Assembly (NCBI RefSeq): GCF_047948215.1
Contig: NC_134463.1
Coordinates: 96,810,657 to 96,874,656, forward strand
Direction of reading: 5' to 3'
Length of the DNA stretch: 64,000 nt
Source: Lycorma delicatula
Taxonomy: Eukaryota > Arthropoda > Insecta > Hemiptera > Fulgoridae
The notes below the pieces were generated by a model. That model saw nothing but the letters and a program-made list of their open reading frames with translations. It did no database searches and was not told the origin of the DNA. Each line of letters starts with the position of its first letter. The first letter of the stretch is position 1. Position numbers and translations under genes: made by a program. Of the stretch, positions 21,608-33,600 are shown in pieces.

Positions 21608-21815
21608 CGATACAGCGCGTTCGGAAAGTTGCTGAACACTGGAATTGTGGAAGCGTAATTACAAAACTTTCTTAATTAATATTTTGTAGTTTTATTTCAC
21701 TATTTTATTGAAACAAATATTACAATAACCGGAATAGAATATAAAAGGTGTTGAAAATTACTTCCTCTAACAACAGTAAACACGCCACACGTACAAACAC
21801 TTTAACCAGCTGATG
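21608..21815 (-). repeat. DNA transposon end fragment
   Basis: GCGCGTTCGGAAAGTTGCTG, followed by a T/A-rich lead-in, resembles the terminal repeat of a widespread insect mariner-like group. Only the end is present; no transposase or partner terminus was found nearby. Confidence 0.35.
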
Positions 21816-21817
21816 TA

Positions 21818-22744
21818 CAGAGTGGTTCAAAAAGGACTTCACAATTTTAAAAGCAATAAAAATTTATTTAGATAATTTACAGATTCGGTTGAGGCCTCAT
21901 TTCACAGCAAAACACATCAAGTTTTGACTTATCTAGTACATTAGTACAGAATTCAGCCACTACCGCTGTTACCAGTGTTGTTAAAAATTAATAAATTTAC
22001 TTGTGCGGAACGTGCTCGCTGTGTATTTTGGTTTCACTATTTTCAGTTAGCAATTATAGTTCAAAAAAACAAGGTGAACACCCATAAGTATCTCATATGG
22101 GGTAGCAAAAACCTTCATGAAACTTTAAAGCTTTAATCATGATAGTCCTACGTCAATGTTTTTTGTGCCCCAAGCAAACAAAGTCTGTACGGCTCGTTCT
22201 TCTTCCAGGAGGCAACCGTAAATCGTTTACTTGGACATGTTTCAATATTTTCTAATTCCTCAGTTAGATGACGATGACCAAAATGGACACCATTACTATC
22301 AGTAAGACGGGACACCAATTTACTACCTCCTAGAAGTCCGACATTTTCTTGATTCAAATCCCAGATAGGTGGATTGGTCGTGAAGGTTCAATTGCATGGC
22401 CAATATGCTGTCTAGATTTTATCCCTCTAGATCTCTTCTTGTGGGGTTTTATTAAAGATCGGGTTTACGTACCACCTTTGCCTGCCGATCTTGTTGAGCT
22501 AAGACTTTGAATTACACGTAATTCCAGAGATAATGCCCGACTTGCTGGCTACAGTCTGGAATGAAATTGACTTCAGGTAGGATGTCTGTCGAATTACAAA
22601 TGGAAGCCATATCGAACCAAAATGAATGTTGTTGGGTGACAAATTTGTTATGTTTTTCTGTGAAACTAGACTTTAAACGAATGTGTAAATTATAAATTTC
22701 TATATCCTTTTAAAGTTGTGAAGATCTTTTTGAATTATCAACTA
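21818..22744 (+). mobile_element. Mariner-like transposon relic (DUF4817-type)
   Basis: The left terminus GGTTCAAAAAGGACTTCACA is mirrored by the right terminus at about 22712-22738, which reads TTCAAAAAGATCTTCACAAC in reverse complement. Inside, about 22370-22625 reads RWIGREGSIAWPICCLDFIP then LDLFLWGFIKDRVYVPPLPA. This is the SPDLTPLDFFLWGYVKDKVY end of transposases that carry an N-terminal DUF4817 helix-turn-helix. Most of the N-terminus is missing and stops follow VELRL. Confidence 0.65.
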
Positions 22745-22789
22745 CTGGAATGTTTCGTACGAATTCCGTTATTGCAGTTCTACTTCGTC

Positions 22790-23720
22790 AATCGTGCGTG
22801 GTCTTTGCGATACACTGCTTGTTTTGTTGCCCGCCATAGAAAGTAATCTGAGGAAGTCAGTTTGGGCGATCGTGCAGGTCACAAACAGTTCAAAATGATT
22901 CGTTCACGAAAGACATTTCGTAAAAAAGTCATTCATCTGTTACTTGTCTGCGCTAAGGCGCCATCTTGGAACCAATCACGGTCGGTTCCAAGTCGCGATT
23001 GGTTCCAATTTCTGTTAACTGACCAAGCTTTGTTAAAACAGCACAATATCGATTACTAATAACTGTATCTTCAAAATAAGATTTGGTACACAATGCTTCT
23101 ACTTACATCGACCCAGACTCCAATTTTTGCTTCTTGTAATTTATGGAGGTTTGTTGTCGACCGCAATAGTATATTTTGTGAATTAATATACCCTCCCAGA
23201 CGAAACCACGTTTTATTAGTAAAAAAAAAAAAACGCTATGTCGAGGATAAGTACGGAATTTTGGTCAATAAAACATTTAACAATAATTTAGTCTTTTGGC
23301 ATAATCTGTAGGTTTCAAATCTTGAACACGCATTAATTTATAGGGGAAAAGTTTTAATTCTTTTCTTACAGCTTTATGTGTAGTAGCAAGTCGGATATCT
23401 TTCTGGTGTGCTAACTTCCGCATCTTTGATGAACTTTCGGCCATTGCATAAAAAATATCAAGCAGCTTCTGTTCGTTTAATTTAGGTTTTCTTCCACTCA
23501 GATCAACGTCTTTAACAGGGCCTGCTTCCCGAAAGTTTTCGATAAGAGCGGTGAGGAACAGAGGAACAGGAATATTTTAAAACTTTTCGGCAAACTTGTG
23601 TTTCACTAAATCAGACTACTTGTCACCTTCATGAATGTTCAACAAAGAAAAATGCGTTTCTCTACCGAAAGAAACGTTACGTTTCTCGCAAATATTGATT
23701 CCGATAAACGAAATGAAATG
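22790..23720 (-). pseudogene. Mariner-like transposase relic
   Basis: Reading right to left: ALIENFREAGPVKDVDLSGR (with KPKLNEQKLLDIFYAMAESS), then RKLAHQKDIRLATTHKAVRK and KELKLFPYKL. Then come WFRLGGYINSQNILLRS, KIGVWVDVSRSIVYQILF, and finally PARSPKLTSSDYFLWRATKQ. The order is a helix-turn-helix N-terminus, an inner block like GYVNSQN-RYW, and a final SPDLTPCDFFLWG block. Many stops and frameshifts are present. It begins right after the transposon at 21818-22744 in the opposite orientation. Confidence 0.65.
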
Positions 23721-24300
23721 AAGCACATTCAATCACGATTCAGAAATTGACATCTTGGTTTATTACAAAGCAACGCCAAACGAACTCGCAGGGCAACTAA
23801 CCTAACGCCGGAAGAACAGAATGCACTTTTTAATTCTAAAGCATACTGCACAGCGATTTTCCAAATGCTCTGGATTATATTAATTTTTTGTTGTAATTAT
23901 TTTTAATGGTTTTAGCTACGTAGCTACGAGCTCGTATTATCATTGCTTTGTATTAGTTAAATTTTAACAATGTCAGCTCCCTAGTTCTGTTTCTTACTTT
24001 CTATTTTTTTTTTTTTTTGTGGCATACTAATTAATAACACAATCTTAGATAATGAACCAACAATTTTGGTATCTTCACGTACACTATCACTAGAATAAGA
24101 CACAGCCGCCTATAGCCTAGACTAAATAAAGTTATACTATATATTTTGGATTTTATTAGATTACCTATTTTGAAATCTACTCACCGGGTTTCATTGTAAA
24201 CGGTTTGTATTAAATAACCCGAGCATTAGTTTTTCGCAGTACTACCATTCCAGCCCATTCTGAATTAGCTTTCCTATTCTAAATTGTTATAATTAAGCTT
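23721..24300. other. AT-rich spacer
   Basis: Contains a T-run at about 24008-24019. No family recognised. Confidence 0.4.
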
Positions 24301-24309
24301 CTAATCTTA

Positions 24310-24470
24310 TTCGCTTTTTTCATTACTTATTCATTTCTCATTTTGTATATACATTTAATCTCCTCCATACCTACATTTCTAACGCGTTCAGGTTTTCTTT
24401 TTCCGTTTTTCTTAGTATTCATATTGCACATCCATACAGAAGTTAATTCCAAATGTAATAAGAATCTTTT
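24310..24470 (-). pseudogene. Small LINE fragment
   Basis: The reverse strand reads LLYGCAI, stop, ILRKTEKENLNALEM, stop, VWRRLN. This resembles the YGCETWTLRK-RRLEAFEMW-WRR block found after the reverse transcriptase domain in the LINEs at 2.8 and 6.9 kb. Too short and too damaged to assign to a subfamily. Confidence 0.5.
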
Positions 24471-25190
24471 TCAATTCGAAGTCGATGTTAATATAACACA
24501 GTTTTTTTCCGTTAAACGCTTACGGAGAAATAATTCTGCATATTATTATTACTTTACAAAAAAAAAAAACATTATAATTATATGAAAAAGCGTTCTTATA
24601 AGATTATTAAAACGTAGCTAACATTATTTAAAAGTAGCTAAGACAAAAATAACTAACTATGGATTGGAGTGATTAATTAATGGCAGCGTCTGCTCTTAAA
24701 TCATCAGTACAATTTGTAGTAAATATCTGATTGATTTAGGATATACATAACTCTTTGTAAATAATTTTGTTTGTGATGTACACAAACAGAATTTTGTAAA
24801 AATGAATTTATTAGATATTGAATCAATTTTTTTTTTTTTTTTTTTTTTTACCTAAACCGTTATATAAATCGTGTATAGAAGATTTTTAACACACATTTAT
24901 TTGATTCAAATCCAAATACGTGGTAAATGATATTTGTATATTATTAATCTTGAAGTTACAATTAAATTAGTTAAAATACGAAAAAGCGGTATTAATTTCT
25001 TACCAAGATTTGTTCGTTTAATAAAAACGTATTTGATCATTAATATTCTGTTTTCAAGTGTAGCCGTAAAATTCCACATTAAATTTGTTTGTGTCCTAAG
25101 AATTATTACATTAAAAAAAATTTTTTTTTTAATTTTTATAATTTGCACGTTCCAATCTGTTCAACTAGTGTATAATAAGTAACCCCCGCA
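24471..25190. other. AT-rich spacer with poly-T
   Basis: A T-run of about 21 bases lies at 24829-24849. Two overlapping frames on opposite strands at 24906-25182 are Ile/Phe/Lys-rich and not convincing. Confidence 0.45.
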
Positions 25191-25195
25191 CGGCC

Positions 25196-25456
25196 CAGTG
25201 AGATAAGATAATATATATATGATATATAAGTGAGGTGTAGTCTTGTACAAACTTAGGCCAACCATTCCTGAGACGTGTGGTTACTGAACCCCAGCCACCG
25301 TAGTACGCCGGTATCCACTGTTTATTATTCAAATCTGTATAAAAGCGATTAAGTTTTTACTACGATTTGAACCTCAGAACCTTTGAATTCAAAAATCAGC
25401 AGTTAAACAACTGATTTGCGTGGAAGAGTTAAACGCTAGACCAGCCCGGTAGGCGC
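25196..25456 (-). mobile_element. tRNA-derived SINE (family B)
   Basis: Reversed copy with GTGTAGTCTTGTACAAAC, GGCCAACCATTCCTGAGACG, CACCGTAGTACGCCGGTATC and the B-box complement GATTTGAACCTCAG. The head ends AACGCTAGACCAGCCCGGTA. The palindromic AAATCAGCTGATTT segment of the family is altered by a short duplication here. Confidence 0.75.
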
Positions 25457-26650
25457 TGTAAGGAAAAATAGAAAAATAAGTCTCCTTCATTCACAAAAAA
25501 TAATAAAGGAAAAACGGGAAATAAATGATAACAAAACAACGAAATGCTCAAAGAGATCATAAACAGGTTTTATTAAAAAACAAATAACAGATAGAATTTT
25601 TATCTGCGTTTCATATTAAAGTTAATTTTTTTTATTTTAAATCAATTCAATTCGGTATTTTACAGAAAGATTATTACTGAATCTATCAGATTATATTATA
25701 CTTGATCTGGTGCCAAGATAATGAACAAAATTGGTTTAAACTTCTCAGTTCTCAACTTCAAAGTAGTATTTTTTAGGAAGTTGAAAAGTAATGTGCTAGC
25801 TATGTTTTTAATTACTTTTAATTCATACATTTCGTCTCGTGATCGATCTTCTGAGTTTATTTTGTTGTTCATAATAACTAGTAGTAAAATACGAAAAGAA
25901 TTTTTTTTTATGTTATCGAAAATTGTATTTAAAGAATATTCGATTTTTTATTATAAAATTACATATAAAAGCTTTTGTTCTTTCTGTTATTCACGTAAGA
26001 CTGTAGTGAAATGCCAAAAACTATAAAATTGTTTTTATAATTTATTTTTGATTCTTACATCTATGTTTGATAACAGAAAATTAATTTTCTTAAACGAAAA
26101 CTTTCCTTTCTTAGTCTAACCTGATTTTATTGTTTTCTTTAACGGTCCCGCTTTTATAACTTTAGGGTCTAAATAAAACAAATTCTTTGATTCCTTTTCC
26201 GTATATCTTTCAATTTCTTTTCCCATTTTAATATTTATTTAATCAGTAATTTGTGTTTTTGTTTTATTTCATTATTATTGTACTAGCCTTATCTAAGTGT
26301 AAACTTAGATAAGGCTTTCTTTTTAATAAATCGATTCTATTCTGTACACATTGTTTTTTGTAATAAATTAATATTTTTAATTTAGTTAAATAAAACAATT
26401 TTTTTTGAAGATAAAAAAATAAAAATATTATTGGTGAATTTAAATAATCTATTTTTCTTTAATTTTTCGATTGGTATTACGGGCTCAATTATTTTCTTAA
26501 AGAATCTTAATCTATTCAGTAGTTTTATGGAAATTTTCCATGCTCAGGAGGGATAAAAGAATGTATTGAAATGATAGTGTTTATTATTTGTTATGAAATA
26601 TTATGTTACATATTTATTTTCCTTACAAAAGTATTTCCGCTGTATTTCCA
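25457..26650. other. AT-rich spacer with a perfect hairpin
   Basis: At 26285-26316 there is an inverted repeat with 13-base arms (AGCCTTATCTAAG, 6-base spacer) followed by a T-rich stretch. The 101-codon plus frame at 25721-26026 has no recognised domain. Confidence 0.45.
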
Positions 26651-26654
26651 TATA

Positions 26655-27958
26655 CGAGGTGTGTGAGAAAAGTAATGAGACTGACATTTTAGTTACCAAA
26701 GTTTTTATTTTTTTCAAACAACAATATTATTCCCTTCAAAGTAGTTCCTTTGGGCAGCTATACACCGGCGGAGTCGTTGTTCCCACTCCTGGTAGCAGCG
26801 CTGGAAAGCTTCAACTGGTAGGGCTTTTAACTAGTCGGTCACAGTCTTTTGAATGTTCTCCAGATTTCCAAAATGACGTCCTTTTAAGACGTGTTTCAAT
26901 TTCTGGAAAAGAAAAAAATCACAAGGACTTAAATCAGGTGAATAGAGGGGTGAGGAACCGGAGGGATGCGATTTGACGTCAAAAATTTCCTGATGGAAAT
27001 GGCCGTGTGACACGGGGCATTGTCATGATGAAGCATCCACTTGTCTGCAATGTCTGGTCTCACATGAATCATTCTTTTCCTGAGTCTTTCAAGGAAAATT
27101 TTGTAAAACACTTGGTTGACAATTAGTCTTGAAGGAACAAATTCTTTATGCACGATACCCTTACTGTCAAAAAACCAAATCAGCACGGTTTTGATTTGCT
27201 CATTCGACATTTTTTTGGTCGAGGAGATGACGGAGTATGCCGCTCTTCGCTTTGCCGCTTTGTTTCAGGATCGTACTCAAATATCCACCTGTGATCACAC
27301 GATGAAGGATTCTTGGCCGTTGTCAATCCTCTAAAGAAGATCAACGCACACGTTTCTTCGATTGTCCTTCTGTTCCGTTGTGAGGTTTTTCGGCCCCGAT
27401 TTCGCACAAACCTTTCGCATGTCATAATCGTCTGTCAAAATTTGATGTACGGTGAAAGTGTTTAAATTTAACTGTTCACTCATCATCCTTATTCTTAAAC
27501 GACTGATCTCACAAGAACCCTCACACGCTCAACGTTTTCGTCAGTTTTGAAGTTGAAGGTCTCCCTGAGCGGGGTTGATCTTCAACGTGTTCTCGGCCTT
27601 CCAAAAATGATTTCTGCCAGCGGAAAACTTGCGCTCTTGATAAGCAATGTTTCCCGTAGGCCTGTTTCAACTTTTCAAATTTCACACTCGCGGATTCCTC
27701 AAGTTTAACACAAAACATGATTGCACAACGTTGCTCTAAATTCCGATGCTGCATTTTCGTAATGCACAACAAAAACACAACTTCACTGATGGCGCTGTAA
27801 AAAAAAAGGTCAATAATAATGTGTCGGCTGAACGGAGTTGAAACTCGTACTGAACATGTTGAAGGGATGAACAAACCGGTCTTGCACAGACCGGTAGACA
27901 CAGCGTTGCCAGATCGCTCGCAGTGTTACCAATCTCATTATTTTTCTCACACATCTCG
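26655..27958 (-). mobile_element. Complete mariner transposon (inactive)
   Basis: Terminal inverted repeats begin CGAGGTGTGTGAGAAAAGTA on the left and, in reverse complement, CGAGATGTGTGAGAAAAATA on the right. They are flanked by TA at 26653-26654 and 27959-27960. The unit is 1304 bp, the usual size for mariner, and encodes a defective transposase on the minus strand. A similar but distinct element lies at 55277-56564. Confidence 0.92.
26714..27754 (-). pseudogene. Mariner transposase, frameshifted
   Basis: The start is MQHRNLEQRCAIMFCVKLEE, with the helix-turn-helix region and KSFLEGREHVEDQPRSGRPS. The middle reads RVITG immediately followed by WIFEYDPETKRQS. The usual GDES-W block with the first catalytic Asp is missing, and the frame shifts there. 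The second catalytic Asp is in WMLHHDNAPCHTA. After a one-base shift the third is in YSPDLSPCDFFLF, at about the D34D spacing. The end is CIAAQRNYFEGNNIVV, stop at 26714. The span of 347 codons matches intact mariner proteins. Confidence 0.88.
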
Positions 27959-27960
27959 TA

Positions 27961-29325
27961 CGTTTTAAAAGTGCAATAAAATTACATACTGGCTAAGATG
28001 AAATACACAACTGCAGTAAACCTGTATCACAAAGTAGAGATTAATTAGTTCTGCTATAGATTAGCTTTAATTAATAATAAAACAGATTCGAAACATCTAG
28101 AATTGTTTATTAAATATTAAAATGAATAATAGGTTATATATTATTAAAATAAATAGAAAATTACATTTTTCAATAATTTATTTTTTATTTTACTTTGAAG
28201 TAATTACAAATTATAATCAAATCAACATAATTGAGTTTAATTCTGAAAAAAAAACAAAAAATAACATTATATATGTATCATAAATTAAAAAAATTAATAA
28301 AAAATAAATTAATTACCAGTTAACAAAATTCAGATGTTTATAAGTTTAAAAAAATCTAATACAATATTATTACTAAATAAATGAATCATAAAATTATTTT
28401 ATTTTTTAATAAAATTTTTATGATTATTTTTTAATTACAATACAACAATATTGATTCACCATCTACTGAAAAAATGGAAGAAACTTATAGAAAATTATTA
28501 ACACTGACGTGTTTTGTATACTACAAAACCGAAATATCTTTACGTTTTCATTTACTGATAGATAAAAGTTTTTTATAATTACCTACCTGATAAAAACATT
28601 CCATACTGTACAAGTATGGATGTTAATTTATTACTCTGTGCCAGGTTTATAGAGATTTTTGCATTTGTCACAGGTATGGACAATTTATAATTTATGTTTA
28701 CCAGACCAATTATATTTTAACAATACTTTAATTCCTTGATATTCTCCCGACTACTATATATTTTATTAGGTTCTAATTAATAAAAAATTCTATATATAAT
28801 CAAAGGAGTAAACAAAATTACAGGTACAACAAATTTAATGAACGAAAAATACATCTGTTTACCAGTTCTGAATCAAAAACGTTGTAATAGAAATTGGAGA
28901 CTATCGAGATATCATACAAATCAATAATTTAAAAAAAATATAAATAAATTTTGTGTGAATTTCTTTAACGTTTATGATTCGAATTTGGAAGATAATGATA
29001 AGAGCTGTGAACTTCGGATCCACAGTTATAAATACATCGCTCTATTTCTAATTTATTTTTACACACGTTATCATTAGCACATTTTACTGTTCATCTCTAT
29101 TCCTTCCATTTATAGTTACAATATTTACATAATATTCAAAAGAAAATTTCTGATTGTTATAAATATTAATCATTTTTAAATAATATAATCTTAAAATTTG
29201 ATTCAGAAATGCATTAATTAACTAAATTAATTAATTAAAATTTAATTACCGATTAATTTTTATTTATTTTTTAATATTTTCATTTATAGTCATATCAAAG
29301 GTGAAATTCGTTGGCTTTCAACGGT
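27961..29325. other. AT-rich spacer, nothing recognised
   Basis: Simple A/T sequence with ATTAATTA-type patches. No repeat family or exon seen. Confidence 0.5.
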
Positions 29326-29328
29326 ACC

Positions 29329-29545
29329 AGTAAATCTGTAAACTTGAACAAACTCAGGTTGACCGTTCTTGTGACCTGTAGTTAACTGAAACCCAACCAC
29401 CAAAGAACACCGGTATCCTCGATCTTTTATTCAAATCCTAATAATGGTAACCAATTTTACTAGGATTTGAACCTGAAAACTCTCGATTACGAAATCAGCT
29501 GATTTACAATGACGAGTTGAATACTAGGGCAACTATATGGGTTAA
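29329..29545 (-). mobile_element. tRNA-derived SINE (family B), tail missing
   Basis: Keeps AACCCAACCACCAAAGAACA, CCGGTATC, the B-box complement GATTTGAACCTGA, the palindromic AAATCAGCTGATTT and the head GAGTTGAATACTAGGG. The A-rich tail and CATCCTCTGAAG block are absent. Confidence 0.7.
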
Positions 29546-29792
29546 TTTTAAATTTAATTTTTTAACTAGGTCGATTACTAAAATTTCTATTTGGTAATTC
29601 AAGTCGATCGAGACTAATTATTCAAAGATTAAAAAGAACGATTTAGTAAGAAAGGAAATAAATTTCTACATTTCCTAACACCTAAAAATTTCTAGAATTA
29701 AATATTTAAAAAAAATTAAGAGTAAGGGTTTGAAAATGCAATTTAAAAAAATAAAATTAGATATTACCACCGGATTGGTCTAGTGGTGACAA

Positions 29793-29882
29793 AATCAGGT
29801 GGTTACCACCTGATTTGGTCAGGTGTTCATTTGGAATCAGGTGGTTACCACCTGATTTGGTTACCACAAATCAGGTGGTTTC
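29793..29882. repeat. Amplified palindromic units inside the SINE
   Basis: A 23-base near-perfect palindrome with arms AATCAGGTGGT around a central T is present at 29793-29815 and 29835-29857, and half of it again near 29868-29880. Other family B copies have a single AAATCAGCTGATTT palindrome at this place, so the array is a local expansion. Confidence 0.8.
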
Positions 29883-30015
29883 AAAGTCGAGAGTTCTAAT
29901 GTTCAAATCGTAGTAAAGGTAGTTACTTTTATTTGCACTTAAATACTAGATCGTGGTTACCGGTGTTCAGTGGCGGTTGGATTTCAATTAACCACACGTC
30001 TCAGGAACGGTCGAC

Positions 30016-30306
30016 TTTTTTTTCTTGTTTAACCTCCGAAATCACCGTCAGGATTACTTCAGAGGATGATATATATGAGTGTAAGTGAAGTGTAGTCTTG
30101 TACTGTTTCAGGTCTACCATTTCTGAGATGTGTGGTTAATTGAAACCCAACCATCAAATCAATCAATCACCAATCACCGATATCCACGATCTAGTAATTA
30201 AATCCTTATAAAATTAACTGTCTTTATTATGATTTGAACCTTGGAACTTACGACTTCGAAATCAGCTGATTTGCGAAGACGAGTTCATCCGGTGGGTCAT
30301 CCAGGT
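30016..30306 (-). mobile_element. tRNA-derived SINE (family B), nested antisense
   Basis: Starts with a T-run and CTTGTTTAACCTCCG (the complement of the tail). It continues with AGGATTACTTCAGAGGATGA, GTCTTGTACTGTTTCAGG, AACCCAACCATCAAATC, the B-box complement GATTTGAACCTTGG and AAATCAGCTGATTT. A 9-bp duplication ACGGTCGAC flanks it. Full length, 291 bp. Confidence 0.9.
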
Positions 30307-30722
30307 ACGGTCGACCTGTGATTGTACAAGACTACACTTCACTTACATTCATACATATCATCATCCTCTGAAGTAATATCTTACGATGGTTCCGCAGGGA
30401 AAAAAATTTGGTATCAATTTCATTTTTATGAATAATGATGTTTCACATGAAGTAATGAAATAATTTATTGTTTTCCCTGTAATGTAAAAAAACGTTTTTA
30501 CATTAAATCAATTCAACATTACGTAGGATTAGATCGGATTGAATCATATTTCTTTTGACTATTTTCACATGAAGACGAGTTTTTAGGGTTTAGGAATACC
30601 CCTAGCTTCAGAGGTTTACAAATTTTTAAGTAAAACGTTTTGAAGAGGTTGTCCATGATGTGATCTCTCCTGGCTTACAAAGAGTTTAAAAAATGTTGTA
30701 TTGCATTAATATTTTTTAAGAA

Positions 30723-30767
<45 letters not shown>

Positions 30768-31659
30768 TTAATTAAAAAATAAAATTATTGCAGATTTTAC
30801 AGTTTGGCTATATTAAACTTAATAAAAATTGATTTATAAATATCAGTGTAATATTACGTAATTTTTTTATATTTTAAGAAAAAGAAATAAATTATTTGTA
30901 TCAAAAGTATATTATAATTTATAGAATAGACCATTATTCATTTATTTATTTGTAATACTAAAAGCTATAAAGCTTTTGTGAAATAACTATTTACATAAAT
31001 TTATATTACATCAAACAGCCTGTTTATATATTTTTTTATTATTTAATTATTATTAATATTATTATGTTTCTTTAAATATATTATTAATCTAAACTCTAAA
31101 ACATTTATGATATACAACACATATATTTATTAATTTAGTTTCTTTAAAAAAATTCATCTAAATTTATTAAATATTATTTTATTCATTTTTGGTTCGGATT
31201 TTGTGAAAATATAAATCCGATTCTAATTTTTTTTTCAATAAAAAAAATACACTTCTTATTTACGTTGAAATATTTCTAATAATAAATTTAAAAATAATTG
31301 TTTTTTTCTGCATTGATTTAATTTATTTATTTTATAACAAAATTTAAATATACATAAAAATTGAATTTCAATTTTTTATTTGTAGCTAAAAATCTCATTT
31401 CTGTTATTTTATTATTTTTTTTTTTTACAAATTTATTTAACCAATCTAATAAAAGGGCAACGATTAGGGCTCAATTTAATCGTTGTCCTTTTAACCGTTA
31501 TAGTAGGTAAGATTAGATATGATGTGCGATTTTTCGGTACGTAGCAATAAATATATCTTTCCTACAATTTTTTTTTTTTTAATCCCACTGGAACTTTATT
31601 TTGTAAATCTCACGGCTCATATCTCACCTTAGTTACTATATCAATTTTTTTCAACATAC

Positions 31660-31830
31660 CCATATTTTTCCTTGATTTTATAATTAAAAAATACAACCAT
31701 TTATTCTTGTTTTGAATTTTATTATATTTCTATATTTAATATTTAAATTTTTTTTAATTTATATAACGCATATTTAATGTTGTATAATGTACAAGTATAT
31801 AAATTCTGATTACAAGCAGTAATTTTATTT
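31660..31830 (+). repeat. Local direct repeat in AT-rich block, copy 1
   Basis: Shares TTCTTGTTTTGAATTTTATT and AAATTCTGATTACAAGC, in the same order and spacing, with 33235-33415. Class unknown. Confidence 0.55.
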
Positions 31831-33234
31831 TATTATATTATTATTTTTTATAAAACAATTATACAACGTCATACAATTTTTTTATATACAAATTACGATT
31901 ATTATATATATATTTTTTTTATTATATTATTTATTGTTACATACATCAATTATTTATCTTCTACATGTTATATTAATTATAACTGTATCTATATATTATA
32001 TAAATATAACTTTTATTATTATTATTGTTTAATTAATTATATTAATCACAAAAGCTATTACTTATTTTAAGATAATATTAAATATAATTATGTATTGTCA
32101 TCCGTGTATTTTTATTTATTTTTAATATACATATATTTGACATATATTAATTTATACGTCACGATCTTGGTGGAATAGTATCTGAATTCTTATTATCTAT
32201 TTTAACGTAATACATAAACATATATATATATATATATTTGTTTTTCTAATTCTTTATTATTAATAATATTTTAATCACTCATACATTATCCAGACTTTAC
32301 CCTGTTTTTTTTTTTTTAATTTTATTTTAATATTATATAAGACTACATAATTATTTACTAAGTTTTTCTTGTTATGCAATAACAATTTAATATTTATATG
32401 TATCTACAATATCACAAAAGGCCTTGGGAATTATTACATGTATAAATATATATTTAAAATAATTAAACAGCATAAAAAAAAAATAATAATAAAATGTTAC
32501 TTTAATTGACTACGATGCAATACAATTATTTAATATAATTTTATAAATCATAAAAAAATGTATTAAGCGGCAACATTAATTCAAAATATCAACAAAAAAA
32601 AATCTCTATTCTTTTCTATATTTTATATATTTAATTTCAATATATTTATTTTTATAATGTTTTTGTGCTCCATAATTACTATTATTATTATTGTTATTAT
32701 TATTATTATTATTATTCTAGTATTATTCTATAATTACACAATTATACAAACAGGGTCAAAATTATTATAAATTCCAATTTAAAATTCTTAATTTAAGACA
32801 ATTATTTAATTACAGCATTGCAAAAACATTTTTTTTTCAGATTACTTATAACTTATTTACATTTTATAGTAGCTAAAACATAAATTACAATAATGTAAGC
32901 ATCTTTAATTAGTAAGGTTTAAAATGAACATGTCTAAGGGTTTATTTATGAAGTTGTTTTTTACTGAATTAATTTAGAAAATAATTTAAGATTTACATGT
33001 AATGCCGTCGATGTATTTACGTATTTATCTTTTCACTTTAAAAAAAAGCCTGCTTTTAAAAATAAATATTAGAATTGTTTCAAAATTTACAAAAAAAAGG
33101 TTCCTTTCAACATAAATATTATCAATTATAGATCTATTGTGCTTCTATCAACATAAAATCAGATTAACCATCGCATATATTTAACATACAACCAACATAT
33201 ATTTTTTATGTTTAACTGTTACACAAAACTTTTT

Positions 33235-33415
33235 TTCAACATATCCTCCACGTTTTTCTAATTTATTATAAAAGATTCAACCATGTATTCTTGTTTTGAA
33301 TTTTATTATAATCTATAGCTAATATTCTAAAAGTTGCATAAGGTATATTTAATATTGTTTTACAGTAAATAAATTCTGATTACAAGCGACATTTTATTAA
33401 TTTATTTATATTATT
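33235..33415 (+). repeat. Local direct repeat in AT-rich block, copy 2
   Basis: Partner of 31660-31830, about 1.57 kb away. Similar length with many point differences, so an old duplication or two copies of an unrecognised element. Confidence 0.55.
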
Positions 33416-33439
33416 AATGTGATAAGTAATTTTCTGTAC

Positions 33440-33600
33440 AGCCTATCCCGTGGTAGAGTGGTAACGTCTCTGCCTTTCATCCGGAGGTTTTAGATTCTAG
33501 TCCCGATCAAGTATGGAATTTTTCACACGCTGCAAAAAATTCATTCCTTATCATTCATCGGTAGCTATTACAAGGTACCAGTCAGAATAAAACGGAATAT
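33440..33600 (+). mobile_element. tRNA-derived SINE (family A), diverged
   Basis: Reads GTGGTAGAGTGGTAACGTCT (A-box side), CTTTCATCCGGAGG, a decayed B box GATTCTAGTCCCG, then AGTATGGAATTTTTCACACG and ATTCATTCCTTATCATTCAT. Older than the 11.5 and 16.5 kb copies. Confidence 0.7.

Larger units (their letters stand above)
29767..30405 (+). mobile_element. tRNA-derived SINE (family B), interrupted by another
   Basis: The head reads CCGGATTGGTCTAGTGGTGA (A-box side) and the B box GTTCAAATCG. The body runs through TGGTTACCGGTGTTCAGTGG to ACGGTCGAC at 30007-30015. The remainder resumes with the same ACGGTCGAC at 30307-30315, followed by CTGTGATTGTACAAGACTAC and CATCCTCTGAAGTAAT, ending in an A-run. 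The inserted sequence is 30016-30306. Confidence 0.85.
30406..33430. other. Very AT-rich spacer
   Basis: Includes a pure TA run (about 30725-30761), TTA repeats (about 32678-32720) and a hairpin at 31451-31466/31477-31492 with arms like AAAAGGGCAACGATTA (one mismatch). No frames of note. Two related segments are listed separately. Confidence 0.5.

Noticed and set aside
26285..26316. Rho-independent-type terminator (perfect hairpin plus T-run)
   Set aside because: The window is eukaryotic nuclear DNA, so this is only a short inverted repeat.
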